DNA of 24,125 bases from JAIBBG01 sp046304755 (GTDB lineage: Bacteria; Bacteroidota; Bacteroidia; Flavobacteriales_D; Sanyastnellaceae). Shown piece by piece: positions 9,501 to 16,877 of this stretch. Below the pieces are notes generated by a model. It had not been told where the DNA came from and made no database searches. It saw nothing but the letters and a program-made list of their open reading frames with translations. Location of the stretch: assembly GCA_046304755.1 (NCBI GenBank), contig JBKCDO010000167.1:1-24125 (forward strand), written 5' to 3'. Within the stretch, counting starts at the first letter, position 1. Each line of letters starts with the position of its first letter. The position numbers were made by a program, and so were the translations under genes.

Positions 9501-12500
9501 TTACAGCGGGCTGATTTGTCCCGTCAATACTGTATTCAAACGTCCATGGCGCCGCACCGGTGAAGGCCACTTCCAAAGGCACGGTTTGACCTGAACAGGC
9601 ATCGGTCGCCGCCGTTGCCGTGAGCGTTGCGGTTCCGGCTTCATACCAAGTCACCGGTTGTTGCGTAGAAGAGAAACGGGTATTGGGATGTGCCTCATCG
9701 ACGCAGCCTGCTCCGTCGTCATTACCGGCTACGCAGGAGATGTAATAGGTGGTGCCGCTGACAACAGTGCCCGGAGCAGAAGCAGCGCCAAAGCTCAGCG
9801 GAGTATTCACATCACCAAATATGGGATCACCGCAGGAGCGTGCGATTTCGCTAGCGAGAATGGCGTTCGGGTTGGAGTGCAACACGAACATCACCTCATC
9901 ATTGCCGTCAAGATTGTATTGGTCGGTTGCCGGTTGAGTTGCGGTTGCTTGGCCTGGAGTTGTAGTTGAGCAAAGTGCAAGCGGTGTATTCGACATTTCA
10001 CCGGCGTCAGTAGTTACCGGACAGCTATGCCCCGGATCGATTTCGGTGATTTGATTGCAGTTGTAGGCGTCGCGGAATGTCCAGGTTCCACCAAGTCCCC
10101 CCGATAAGAGCGGCCCCGTTGTAAACACACTACCGACGAATGCACCGGCGTCGCTGCCCGCAACAGCGGAATAAGGCGCTACACCATCTGCAAGGGTGTA
10201 TTCAATAGTATAGGTTTCCGCAAATGCGTCGCAAATAGTGTCAACCGAAAAGAGGGTGATGTTGTTGCGCAAATTGATGTCGATATCCAAATCGACATCT
10301 GTTGAACATGCGGGCGCTGCAGACAGGTAAATTTTCTGCAGCGTCAGCGTGAAGTCGGTTGTGGGTATATAAGTGTTATTAGAATAGGCTATAGACTGAC
10401 TGTTTTCAACACCGAACCCGAGACTCTGATTATCCGCAAACACGTAGGTCACGCTGTTTGCAGAAGCAGCGGGTACATTCGCCACATTGACCTCGATAAG
10501 AATAGGGTCTCCTTGACAAACATCCACAGCCCCGGCTCCTGTCGGTGCAGGAGCAATCGTGTTCACGGTGAAGTCGACCAGTGTAGGGGCGTTGTTAATA
10601 ATGAAGTCAATGCACTCTCCTGCAATAGGATTACTGCAGTTCGCGTCCGTCACTTCAGTGATACAGTAAGTTCCGGCAACGCTTAGAATCATGGTATACG
10701 GACTACTCCAAATCCCTGCTATTGGTGCCTGAACAACACCATCGCGGGTATATTCAACCGTCCAAGGTCCTGTTCCGGTGAGGGTTACTTGCACGGGTTG
10801 AGAGTTTCCTGAGCAAGCGGAAACAGGTCCAGCCGGAATCGCAGCGGTAGGCTTTTCCTCTACATCAACGGCAACGGTAACCGCGTTTTGCATGTCGGTA
10901 CTTGGACATTGAGGCGCGGTTAAATAGCTCACAGATTCGATATCGAAGGTGTAGGTCCCTGCAGCACTTGGATCAGCAACATCAATGACACCGCCATCGG
11001 CAACAGTAATGGCCGCCTGGTTGACGTTGTTTATGGAGTAAACTACGCTATAGCTGTTATTGTCACTATGGTCTAACACTAACTCCAGCGGGGTATCAAT
11101 ACACTGTTCAATTGGAGCAGTTAGTGCGTTGCCATTTGACGTTGCGCTTAGGGAGGATGTAATAAACGGTCGTGTAACAAAGGTGATGGGAACGGGAACC
11201 GTGCCGCTCTCTGAAGTACAGTCATTTGCATCGCGTACGCTTTGAATCTGAATAGCCGAGCTTGTGGACACTTGGAAAACGAATGGGCTATTCTGATTGC
11301 TGTAATCAGGTATTGGTGATGAAGCGGGATCTGTAATGGTCCAAACATCAAACGGGCCTTGGCCTGCAGTGAACGTCATGGTAACATCAACGGTCGAACC
11401 CTCACAGACAGGATTAGGGTAGGAAAGGGTGAACTCCGGGCCGGTGGTTTCTCCGATGCTTACGGTTTCAGAAATAGAGCAACCGGATAAATTTTCGGTT
11501 GCTGTAACGGTGTAGTCTATTTCAGGATCACCGCCTTCCAAAGTCGACTGGTTTTGCGCACCGGCTGCAATTCCACTCCCGCTGGTTGTTGACCAGGTAT
11601 AACTGAATCCACCCGTATTGGTTCCAATAGGTGTCACGTTCGCACCTCCAAGAGTTCCGCAGGATTCATCAATAGCGGTAATGACCAGTCGATGCAACGG
11701 CACGGACACCGTCACCGTTTCCAGGGATGGACAAGCCGGGTCAATTCCGGCTGCCGTGACTTGATACGTTGTGGTGCTATCCGGTGAAATGTTTTGAATA
11801 GCGGCACCGGTAAACGCCGCCCCGGGATCGCCGGAAACTACACTCCACGAATACTGCGGCCCGGGAAGCCCGGAGGATTGCAGTGTCATGGGCACATTAG
11901 AACAGATGGTAGTGTCGTTATTGAATAGGCGGACGCTTGGAGCAATGATTAAATCGACGGTAATTTCATCAAAAGTTGGCGTCTCACAGGTATTGGCTTC
12001 CTCTGCGCGAATGACGAGCTGATAGGGGGTATTGGAAGTCATAGCCGCGGTGGTCAAAAGCGCAAATGTGGCTGTGGTGGGATTCGCCCCGACTTGGGTC
12101 ATGGTCAGAGCGGAAAGGCCGGGTGCCGGGGGGTTAAAGGAGTAAGTTACATCTAGATTTTGTTGAGAGTATTCACCAAGGACCGCGTCGAAGTTTCCTG
12201 CAGTTACACTGAAGATTAACGAGTCCCCCGCACATACCTTTATCTGGTTACCATTTATCAATGTCAGAGGGGATCCCGTAATTAATCCGGAAGCCGCATT
12301 TTCGAATTCAGTTGGCATTGCGCCACAGTTACGCAGCACGATTGTCCTGGTTTCGTATATAGTGCCGATGACATTGCCTCCAGAGATTACATCAATTTTG
12401 AATGGGAGAATGTAATAACCGGGCGTTGATAATGGAGGGCTCCAATAAAGAGTATCTAATGTGGAAGCGGGAGGTGCAAATAGAAAACCGGCGGGAACCG

Positions 12501-13227
12501 AGTATCCCGGGACATCTTGAATATTGCCATTGTTTGTGTTGTAGGTCGACGGAGCGGTGGCTAAGGTTACGTCTGCAATAACGCCGGCGGGAACGGCCAA
12601 TTCAATCGTATCGCGTTCTTGTTCTTCCATGCAGAAATACCGTACAGGTGAGTGTGCCGGATCGATAGTGATTGTTGGCGAATCGGGGATTGATGCAAAA
12701 CCGGTATTCAATACCGTGCGAATTACGGCGCGCTGATTGAAAACGGTTTGCATATTGAGGTATTGAAGATTCCAGTTAAACTCATTCCAGATGATTGTCC
12801 AAGTGCAATTCGGCGCAAGCGTAACTACTGTTCGATAGAGTAGCTGCCGTACACCGGGAATTGAGTTTCCAAGGGAATCACAAGTTGTTTCGCCGATTTC
12901 TTCAGGACAAACATCAGAGACTTGCTGAGAAGATAAAAATGCGATGGCGGTTGAGAAAGAACTCGCCGTACCGCAGCCTGAGTTAAAAATGAGATCTAGG
13001 CTTGAAGGATATAAACTTGCATCGAAGTTAGGTGGTGTAAGTGTATCAACCACACCATAACAATCCATATAAATGTGAAGTGAAATTTCATACTGGTCAC
13101 CACCCAGCGTCCGCCACGTTATATTTCCCCCAAGCACGGTAGCTGTCGCATGGGACGAAACCAATAAACCAATCATCGTCGCAAGAGCGATGATGAGCTT
13201 GTCAAGTTTGTGCTTTATTCGAATCAT
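6517..13227 (-). CDS. Giant secreted T9SS type B sorting domain protein, 2236 residues, multi-Ig-like adhesin type
   Basis: This is a predicted surface protein exported by Sec and T9SS. A signal peptide covers about residues 1-28 (three Lys/Arg near the start, hydrophobic core, SHATAT). Residues 30-330 form the N-terminal module common in huge Bacteroidota surface proteins (GGNITWRTLGGDQYEISLHI, then YMDCYG). Residues about 430-1950 are Ig-like modules. Recognisable units begin with Cys near 606, 802, 1210, 1296 and 1387 and share the pattern Cx(n)F-x-GxGPW/F followed by GxYxL-x-D-x-GC. Two PKD-like domains lie near 1950-2135. The type B sorting domain covers about 2140-2236 (FIPNTFSPDGDGLND, YNRWGDTVF, PDGYYLWKVQ, FIVR). 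No enzyme motif is visible, so adhesion or gliding-associated surface structure is likely (inference). The frame is uninterrupted. The ATG at 13227 sits directly before the signal peptide. Confidence 0.9.
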   Translation of the reverse strand: MIRIKHKLDKLIIALATMIGLLVSSHATATVLGGNITWRTLGGDQYEISLHIYMDCYGVVDTLTPPNFDASLYPSSLDLIFNSGCGTASSFSTAIAFLSSQQVSDVCPEEIGETTCDSLGNSIPGVRQLLYRTVVTLAPNCTWTIIWNEFNWNLQYLNMQTVFNQRAVIRTVLNTGFASIPDSPTITIDPAHSPVRYFCMEEQERDTIELAVPAGVIADVTLATAPSTYNTNNGNIQDVPGYSVPAGFLFAPPASTLDTLYWSPPLSTPGYYILPFKIDVISGGNVIGTIYETRTIVLRNCGAMPTEFENAASGLITGSPLTLINGNQIKVCAGDSLIFSVTAGNFDAVLGEYSQQNLDVTYSFNPPAPGLSALTMTQVGANPTTATFALLTTAAMTSNTPYQLVIRAEEANTCETPTFDEITVDLIIAPSVRLFNNDTTICSNVPMTLQSSGLPGPQYSWSVVSGDPGAAFTGAAIQNISPDSTTTYQVTAAGIDPACPSLETVTVSVPLHRLVITAIDESCGTLGGANVTPIGTNTGGFSYTWSTTSGSGIAAGAQNQSTLEGGDPEIDYTVTATENLSGCSISETVSIGETTGPEFTLSYPNPVCEGSTVDVTMTFTAGQGPFDVWTITDPASSPIPDYSNQNSPFVFQVSTSSAIQIQSVRDANDCTSESGTVPVPITFVTRPFITSSLSATSNGNALTAPIEQCIDTPLELVLDHSDNNSYSVVYSINNVNQAAITVADGGVIDVADPSAAGTYTFDIESVSYLTAPQCPSTDMQNAVTVAVDVEEKPTAAIPAGPVSACSGNSQPVQVTLTGTGPWTVEYTRDGVVQAPIAGIWSSPYTMILSVAGTYCITEVTDANCSNPIAGECIDFIINNAPTLVDFTVNTIAPAPTGAGAVDVCQGDPILIEVNVANVPAASANSVTYVFADNQSLGFGVENSQSIAYSNNTYIPTTDFTLTLQKIYLSAAPACSTDVDLDIDINLRNNITLFSVDTICDAFAETYTIEYTLADGVAPYSAVAGSDAGAFVGSVFTTGPLLSGGLGGTWTFRDAYNCNQITEIDPGHSCPVTTDAGEMSNTPLALCSTTTPGQATATQPATDQYNLDGNDEVMFVLHSNPNAILASEIARSCGDPIFGDVNTPLSFGAASAPGTVVSGTTYYISCVAGNDDGAGCVDEAHPNTRFSSTQQPVTWYEAGTATLTATAATDACSGQTVPLEVAFTGAAPWTFEYSIDGTNQPAVTVNLANPYALSVGQSGTYALVSLSNSTNNCPGTVSGSESVTIHPAPAVTMSADATICGGAQHCFDLDFTAGTAPFTIVVNVPGVTANETVNNLTATAQYCDDEEGLYQILQITDNFGCTSTPTAEASIDVYPIANASWVVATESYCPNETAITAEFVTSGDGPFVIDLQGPDPANPPVITNNEITINQPGDYTLVSIEDTHGCIVALNDVFTAVELTVPDADAGADVAQCAGLALTIGTPAIAGITYNWTGTLAIPGGQSTVAEPNLTINNIVNSPYTYTLTVSNGDCEDTDDVVVTIQPVPFVNLTTSDNILCYNAPNNVATLTATGQPTYTYAWTPSPSIMSAIDQAVIDVDPSANEVFTLITSEDFGNVVCTTENEISIFVGPELEIINLMYPDQMCAGECIDGTEIEFAPLGEFDGITATIDGNSLSVPICFDDPQQHQLLIVDAEGCEATADFTITVRDEEVVMINTDQVYPFCYADNDGTVLGYNPDATLYILSENGFNIDVLTQPPFLFENLSIGTYDVTINVQLSNGQVCTKDTTFSIEADSPEIFLDVDPPAQLGCFNQEITFTAQPSGGVGNFTNNWFGCPEITPCPLSTGSSIDIVLTQDTVVYLYSTDAIGCSSDTINAIGSLSSPPALLVQNGLDTLETCQYNCEELTAYATGGTGDLSVEWYELGNSTPFVVADTVERCFVINQIEAFEVRMLDGGCATSLLVDTLWVNVHDTPEPVMDADEPGNCYPDTIRFSYALLDPTYNDATNCVWNLGNGSFVEYCGDTNVVYTAAGEFFPTFTMTSEFGCEATDTLNNPIIIRGYPEVDFTWSPQPIDVLNREVRFQNLTAGADSIYWDFYSAGESTNPNPFWTFPDIETTTPYVVCLTAGNEYGCLDTLCQDIFVENVLQVFIPNTFSPDGDGLNDVFLPVVNGELDGSYRFWVYNRWGDTVFYTEEVGKAWTGGYDGNTYYIPDGYYLWKVQVESLETGKLETYSGNVFIVR

Positions 13228-13470
13228 CGGTTGTTTTTACCGGGTCAATGGATGTCAAGTATACGATTGGTCAAGCAGCAATTACGCAATCAATCGTGGC
13301 AGTAATTAACATGTGTAATTGAACTCTTTCAAAGGTTGAATCGGCTCAACGGACTGTGAAAATAATCAGTATCGCATTGCGCACCGACGCTATTCGACAG
13401 AATACATGCAAACACCTACATGGTGAAGACTAGACAATTTACCAAAAGATTGCATCAACCCTGATTTTTT

Positions 13471-13500
13471 ATGAAAAAAGCCGCCCCGAAGGACGGCTTT
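13471..13500 (-). terminator. Strong intrinsic terminator with UUCG tetraloop after the lamin-tail gene
   Basis: On the minus strand AAAGCCGTCC pairs with GGGCGGCTTT around a TTCG loop closed by C-G (a 10-bp stem with one G-U pair). Six T residues follow (13474-13479). It begins 20 bp after the stop at 13521. The rest of the 293-bp gap (13228-13470) holds only short imperfect inverted repeats, such as ACGATTG at 13263 with CAATCGT at 13291. It contains no exact TAnnTTTG element and no gene I can support. Confidence 0.92.
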
Positions 13501-13520
13501 GTATGGATATTATGAATGAA

Positions 13521-16500
13521 TTAATTTTTTATCAAAGCAATGGAATGGGTTTCATTGCCTTGGAAAATGCGGCATTGGTAGAGCCCGGTAGAGAGATTCT
13601 CCAGAGAGATATCCAAGGAGCCTGACCAACTTGTTGATCCGCTCAATACCGTACGTCCGGCAACATCCACAATCGACCACCCATTGGCTGCGCCGGTTGT
13701 ATTCAGCGTGATGCGATGGGTTGCGGGATTGGGATAGAGATTAAAGGCAGAGGTATTTTCTACTACCGAAAGTTGATAGATGGCGGGTACCGTTAAAGAC
13801 GCCACATCCGTGCACCCGTTAATGGTTGTGCTGAGGGATACAGTCACATCCGAATTAGCCGCAAGAAAATCGTAGCTGTAGGCATGATCGAATGAAGCGT
13901 CCGTGGCATTGGTACCATCTCCGAAGTTCCATTCATAGGTTCCCACAGATCCGGTACTTACAAAAGATACTGTAGCTCCATTATCGGTATAGTCAATGGT
14001 GCTCGGCATGGTGAAGGAGGATACCACACTGTTCGAGAAGTCGTCCACATAGCGAGGATAAAACAGATAACCAAGGTTGTATGGTGAGGTTTCATCCGAT
14101 TGTCCGCCAATACCTACCACGGTAAAATGTCCTTCGGGGGCAGGCGAATTGTAGACATCGGTATTGAAGTCGACGCGCATCGTGTTCGTGTTTACACCAT
14201 CTGTAATATCAACATCAAACCCGCTTCCAACGGGATTCCATTGCGTTGGATCGACTAAGGTCACACACTCGAAAAGAACCATGTGACTTTCATTGTCCTC
14301 TCCCAACTCACCCACAGATACAGGTGTTTCCAAAGCATTACCACTATCAATCAGGAACAATGAATCCGGAAAGAATTCAGCCAACCCCTGGAATTGATCT
14401 ACACGTCCATAGACAACAAGGCTGTCGCCTTCGGCTGGTGTATAGCCTAGGTTGTCGCTTGGTGAGAACACTTTGATTCCATCCGTTGGATCAATCAAGG
14501 TGAATTCCAGCCCACTTGGATTAAAGTTGATACCATGCACAATACCGCCAATGGCGCAGTAGGTGTTGATACTATCCAGCACACCCAGTGCATTTTGAGA
14601 GGTTATCGTAGCAATCGGATAGAACGGATAGCTTTGATCGTTGTCTATGATGCTGACCGAGATAAATTGATTCACGAATACAGCCTGACCCGTTGCTTCA
14701 ATCATAGTCAGCGTGAACGTTTCGATATTTTCTTCGATGTCATCATCCACGATTTCAATGAGAATGGTGCCTTGTGTATAATCGGGTGTAAACTCAAATT
14801 GCACAGGGAATGCATTGGTAAAATCTACCCCCTCGGTGGCCGTTCCTTGAATCATGTCAACCAGGACGTTGGTCGTTCCGACGATGTTGAAAGCGTCAAC
14901 CTGTATAGAGAAAACGCTTATCCCCTCATTCACCTGTATGGCTGTTTGAGAGAACGTCAAATACGGCTGTTGCGAGCAGACTTGGGCACTGTGTGTACCG
15001 AGGCCGGTAAAGTCGTTGACCGGAAACACTTCCCACTGTCCGGCTGAAAGCTCCCAATTTGTTGTTGGTCCGGTAACTTCAAACTTTCTGCGCAGGGTTT
15101 GGTCTTTGGTAGAAGCCAACCCGAAGTTCCATTGGTTTACGGTATCTCCGATAACTCCGATGATGTCAATCGCCTCAAGGTTGTAGGTTAATACTACTGC
15201 ATCGTTTCCGTTGAAATTGGTCATGGAAGCCGTGCTATTGTCGGCAATAGCCAGCAATTCAGCACTTGCCTGAGAGCTGCATACTACATAGGTTTCACCG
15301 GGAGGGAGAGTGCCTGTGGGGGTATCAAGCACGATAAACGCTGTGTCTCCGTTGTTGTAAGAGAATAAATCGTAGTCAGCCAAATCAACAGGGAATGGCG
15401 TAGCATTGTAAAGCTCGATGGCTTTGTTGGTTCCGAGGCCTTCAACATATTCAGAGATAATCACGCGATTACAACCGTCACCTGGAATGCAATCCAGGTT
15501 GCGGATATCAATGTAATTCTCGGATATCGCGGCGCAACCGCCATCCGCTAACACGCCGAGAATATTGTCGCCCGGCTGAATGGTAAGTGGCTGCAAGTTC
15601 CCGAAGTATGAAACACCGTAGAGGTGGTATTCGCCGACGGGGAGATTGTTCACATTGAAAGTTGTTCCGGCAATCTCTTGATAAATCTGGTCATTAGCAT
15701 TGGTCAAAAAGTAGCGGTATTGATTGGCTGTACCTTCAATCGTATGCTCGAAAGTCAACGTGCCCGGTGCATCCTGAAGGCAATAGCTGATGTATGCCAA
15801 GCCATTGTCGAGCGTCACAACGCCGGCATCACAACCGGTGGATAGACAGTCTTGCCGAACGATACTGATAGCGTTAGTAGACAGCGAGAAGCATTCTGAT
15901 GCAGAAGCACTATCGAGCACGGCACCAACATTTAGCGCCCCACTTTCCAACGTGCCGTTGTAGGAAACACCCCAGATTTCAAAAACACCTTCTGCATAGG
16001 TGTTCAAATCAAACACGCCAATATCGTTGGATTCCAGAATGAGGCCTGCCGTATCGGCCAGCACGTAAACGTAGGTGTCACCAAACACACTGTTGGTTGT
16101 TACTCCGATTGGCTGATAGGTTGAATCAATACATTGTTCAAGTACTCCACTGTTGAGAATTACCTGAGCCCCTGAGCATGCCGGTTGATTGCTGAAGCCG
16201 GGAGTAGGCGCTTGCACGATATAAGACGCCAGATCGGATGGATTACCACCATCCGGCACGCGAGAGAACGATGTGGGAGAGTTACCGATATCATCCAGTT
16301 GCGTTTGGCCCGGCGTGAGTAGGGTAATTAAGCTAACGTCTTCCGGGTCAGCCGTGCCATAAACAATGGCATCAACGACACCATCCGAAATCGCAGGGCT
16401 ATCCAGTGGCCAGCTAGCGGCAGAACCCTCATAGAGAACAATTGCGTCAGGACCGTTTTGGATGGAACCGTTTGCTGATGGATTGAGCAACATGTCTACA

Positions 16501-16775
16501 TTCGGCACATCCGGATTTCCCAAGACGAAGAAACCGCCGTCATCGGTTGTTTGACCGGTTAAATCATAGACGTCATAAGCCAAGTCATCAAAACCACTGA
16601 AGAACACCAACACCAACCCATCGAGTGGCAAGTTGGGAGCGCCAAATAATTCAATGAATTCTTGCGTGTCTGCACCCGGTTGATCGGGATCGAGCTCGTT
16701 GATTCTTACTTCAGTAATCTGCGCAACAGCCAACGTGCTCAGGCACATCAACAAAAATGATAGCAATTGTTTCAT
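13521..16775 (-). CDS. Secreted T9SS type A sorting domain protein with two lamin-tail domains, Calx-beta, OB-like region and PKD
   Basis: This 1084-residue surface protein is exported by Sec and T9SS. The start chosen is the ATG at 16775, which places MKQLLSFLLMCLSTLAVAQ at the N-terminus as a clean signal peptide; a TTG ten codons upstream would bury it. Lamin-tail domain 1 spans about 20-205 (INELDPDQPGADTQEFIELF). Two tandem repeats of about 100 residues lie at 210-430. Lamin-tail domain 2 spans about 433-593 (VIISEYVEGLGTNKAIELYN). A Calx-beta domain spans about 603-713 (ATEGVDFT, IVDDDIEENIETF). An OB-fold-like region lies at about 740-913 and a PKD domain at about 923-995 (YEWNFGDG). 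A type A sorting domain closes the protein (FNLYPNPATHRITLN, GLYQCRI). This order recalls large extracellular nucleases, but no nuclease domain is visible. It follows gcvP after 102 bp with no terminator between them, so part of its transcript may come from gcvP. Confidence 0.9.
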   Translation of the reverse strand: MKQLLSFLLMCLSTLAVAQITEVRINELDPDQPGADTQEFIELFGAPNLPLDGLVLVFFSGFDDLAYDVYDLTGQTTDDGGFFVLGNPDVPNVDMLLNPSANGSIQNGPDAIVLYEGSAASWPLDSPAISDGVVDAIVYGTADPEDVSLITLLTPGQTQLDDIGNSPTSFSRVPDGGNPSDLASYIVQAPTPGFSNQPACSGAQVILNSGVLEQCIDSTYQPIGVTTNSVFGDTYVYVLADTAGLILESNDIGVFDLNTYAEGVFEIWGVSYNGTLESGALNVGAVLDSASASECFSLSTNAISIVRQDCLSTGCDAGVVTLDNGLAYISYCLQDAPGTLTFEHTIEGTANQYRYFLTNANDQIYQEIAGTTFNVNNLPVGEYHLYGVSYFGNLQPLTIQPGDNILGVLADGGCAAISENYIDIRNLDCIPGDGCNRVIISEYVEGLGTNKAIELYNATPFPVDLADYDLFSYNNGDTAFIVLDTPTGTLPPGETYVVCSSQASAELLAIADNSTASMTNFNGNDAVVLTYNLEAIDIIGVIGDTVNQWNFGLASTKDQTLRRKFEVTGPTTNWELSAGQWEVFPVNDFTGLGTHSAQVCSQQPYLTFSQTAIQVNEGISVFSIQVDAFNIVGTTNVLVDMIQGTATEGVDFTNAFPVQFEFTPDYTQGTILIEIVDDDIEENIETFTLTMIEATGQAVFVNQFISVSIIDNDQSYPFYPIATITSQNALGVLDSINTYCAIGGIVHGINFNPSGLEFTLIDPTDGIKVFSPSDNLGYTPAEGDSLVVYGRVDQFQGLAEFFPDSLFLIDSGNALETPVSVGELGEDNESHMVLFECVTLVDPTQWNPVGSGFDVDITDGVNTNTMRVDFNTDVYNSPAPEGHFTVVGIGGQSDETSPYNLGYLFYPRYVDDFSNSVVSSFTMPSTIDYTDNGATVSFVSTGSVGTYEWNFGDGTNATDASFDHAYSYDFLAANSDVTVSLSTTINGCTDVASLTVPAIYQLSVVENTSAFNLYPNPATHRITLNTTGAANGWSIVDVAGRTVLSGSTSWSGSLDISLENLSTGLYQCRIFQGNETHSIALIKN

Positions 16776-16784
16776 GCGAAAAAT

Positions 16785-16820
16785 GGAAAATGATTTGGCT
16801 TGCAATTTCCAACATTTTCC
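16785..16820 (-). other. Leader hairpin just upstream of the lamin-tail gene
   Basis: GGAAAATG (16785-16792) and CATTTTCC (16813-16820) form a perfect 8-bp inverted repeat with a 20-nt loop, ending 9 nt before the ATG at 16775. It has no strong T run directly after the stem. It could be an RNA structure near the ribosome-binding region or a weak terminator of gcvP transcripts. The function is unknown and chance occurrence is possible. Confidence 0.35.
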
Positions 16821-16877
16821 TTCATCGCCGCATGAATTTCATCAACACGGCACTGTGCAGTACGCGGTAGGAATCAC

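Noticed and set aside
13320..13340. Promoter-like AACCTTTG on the minus strand upstream of the giant surface gene
   Set aside because: It deviates from TAnnTTTG at the first base and has no TTG at a suitable distance; it also lies about 100 bp from the ATG.
14535..15047. Open frame of 170 codons on the plus strand inside the lamin-tail gene
   Set aside because: It lies fully antisense to a clear coding region, has no signal peptide or recognisable motif, and its composition mirrors the opposite frame.
16776..16805. Upstream TTG start giving the lamin-tail protein ten more residues
   Set aside because: The extension would place polar residues ahead of an ideal signal peptide that begins at the ATG at 16775.
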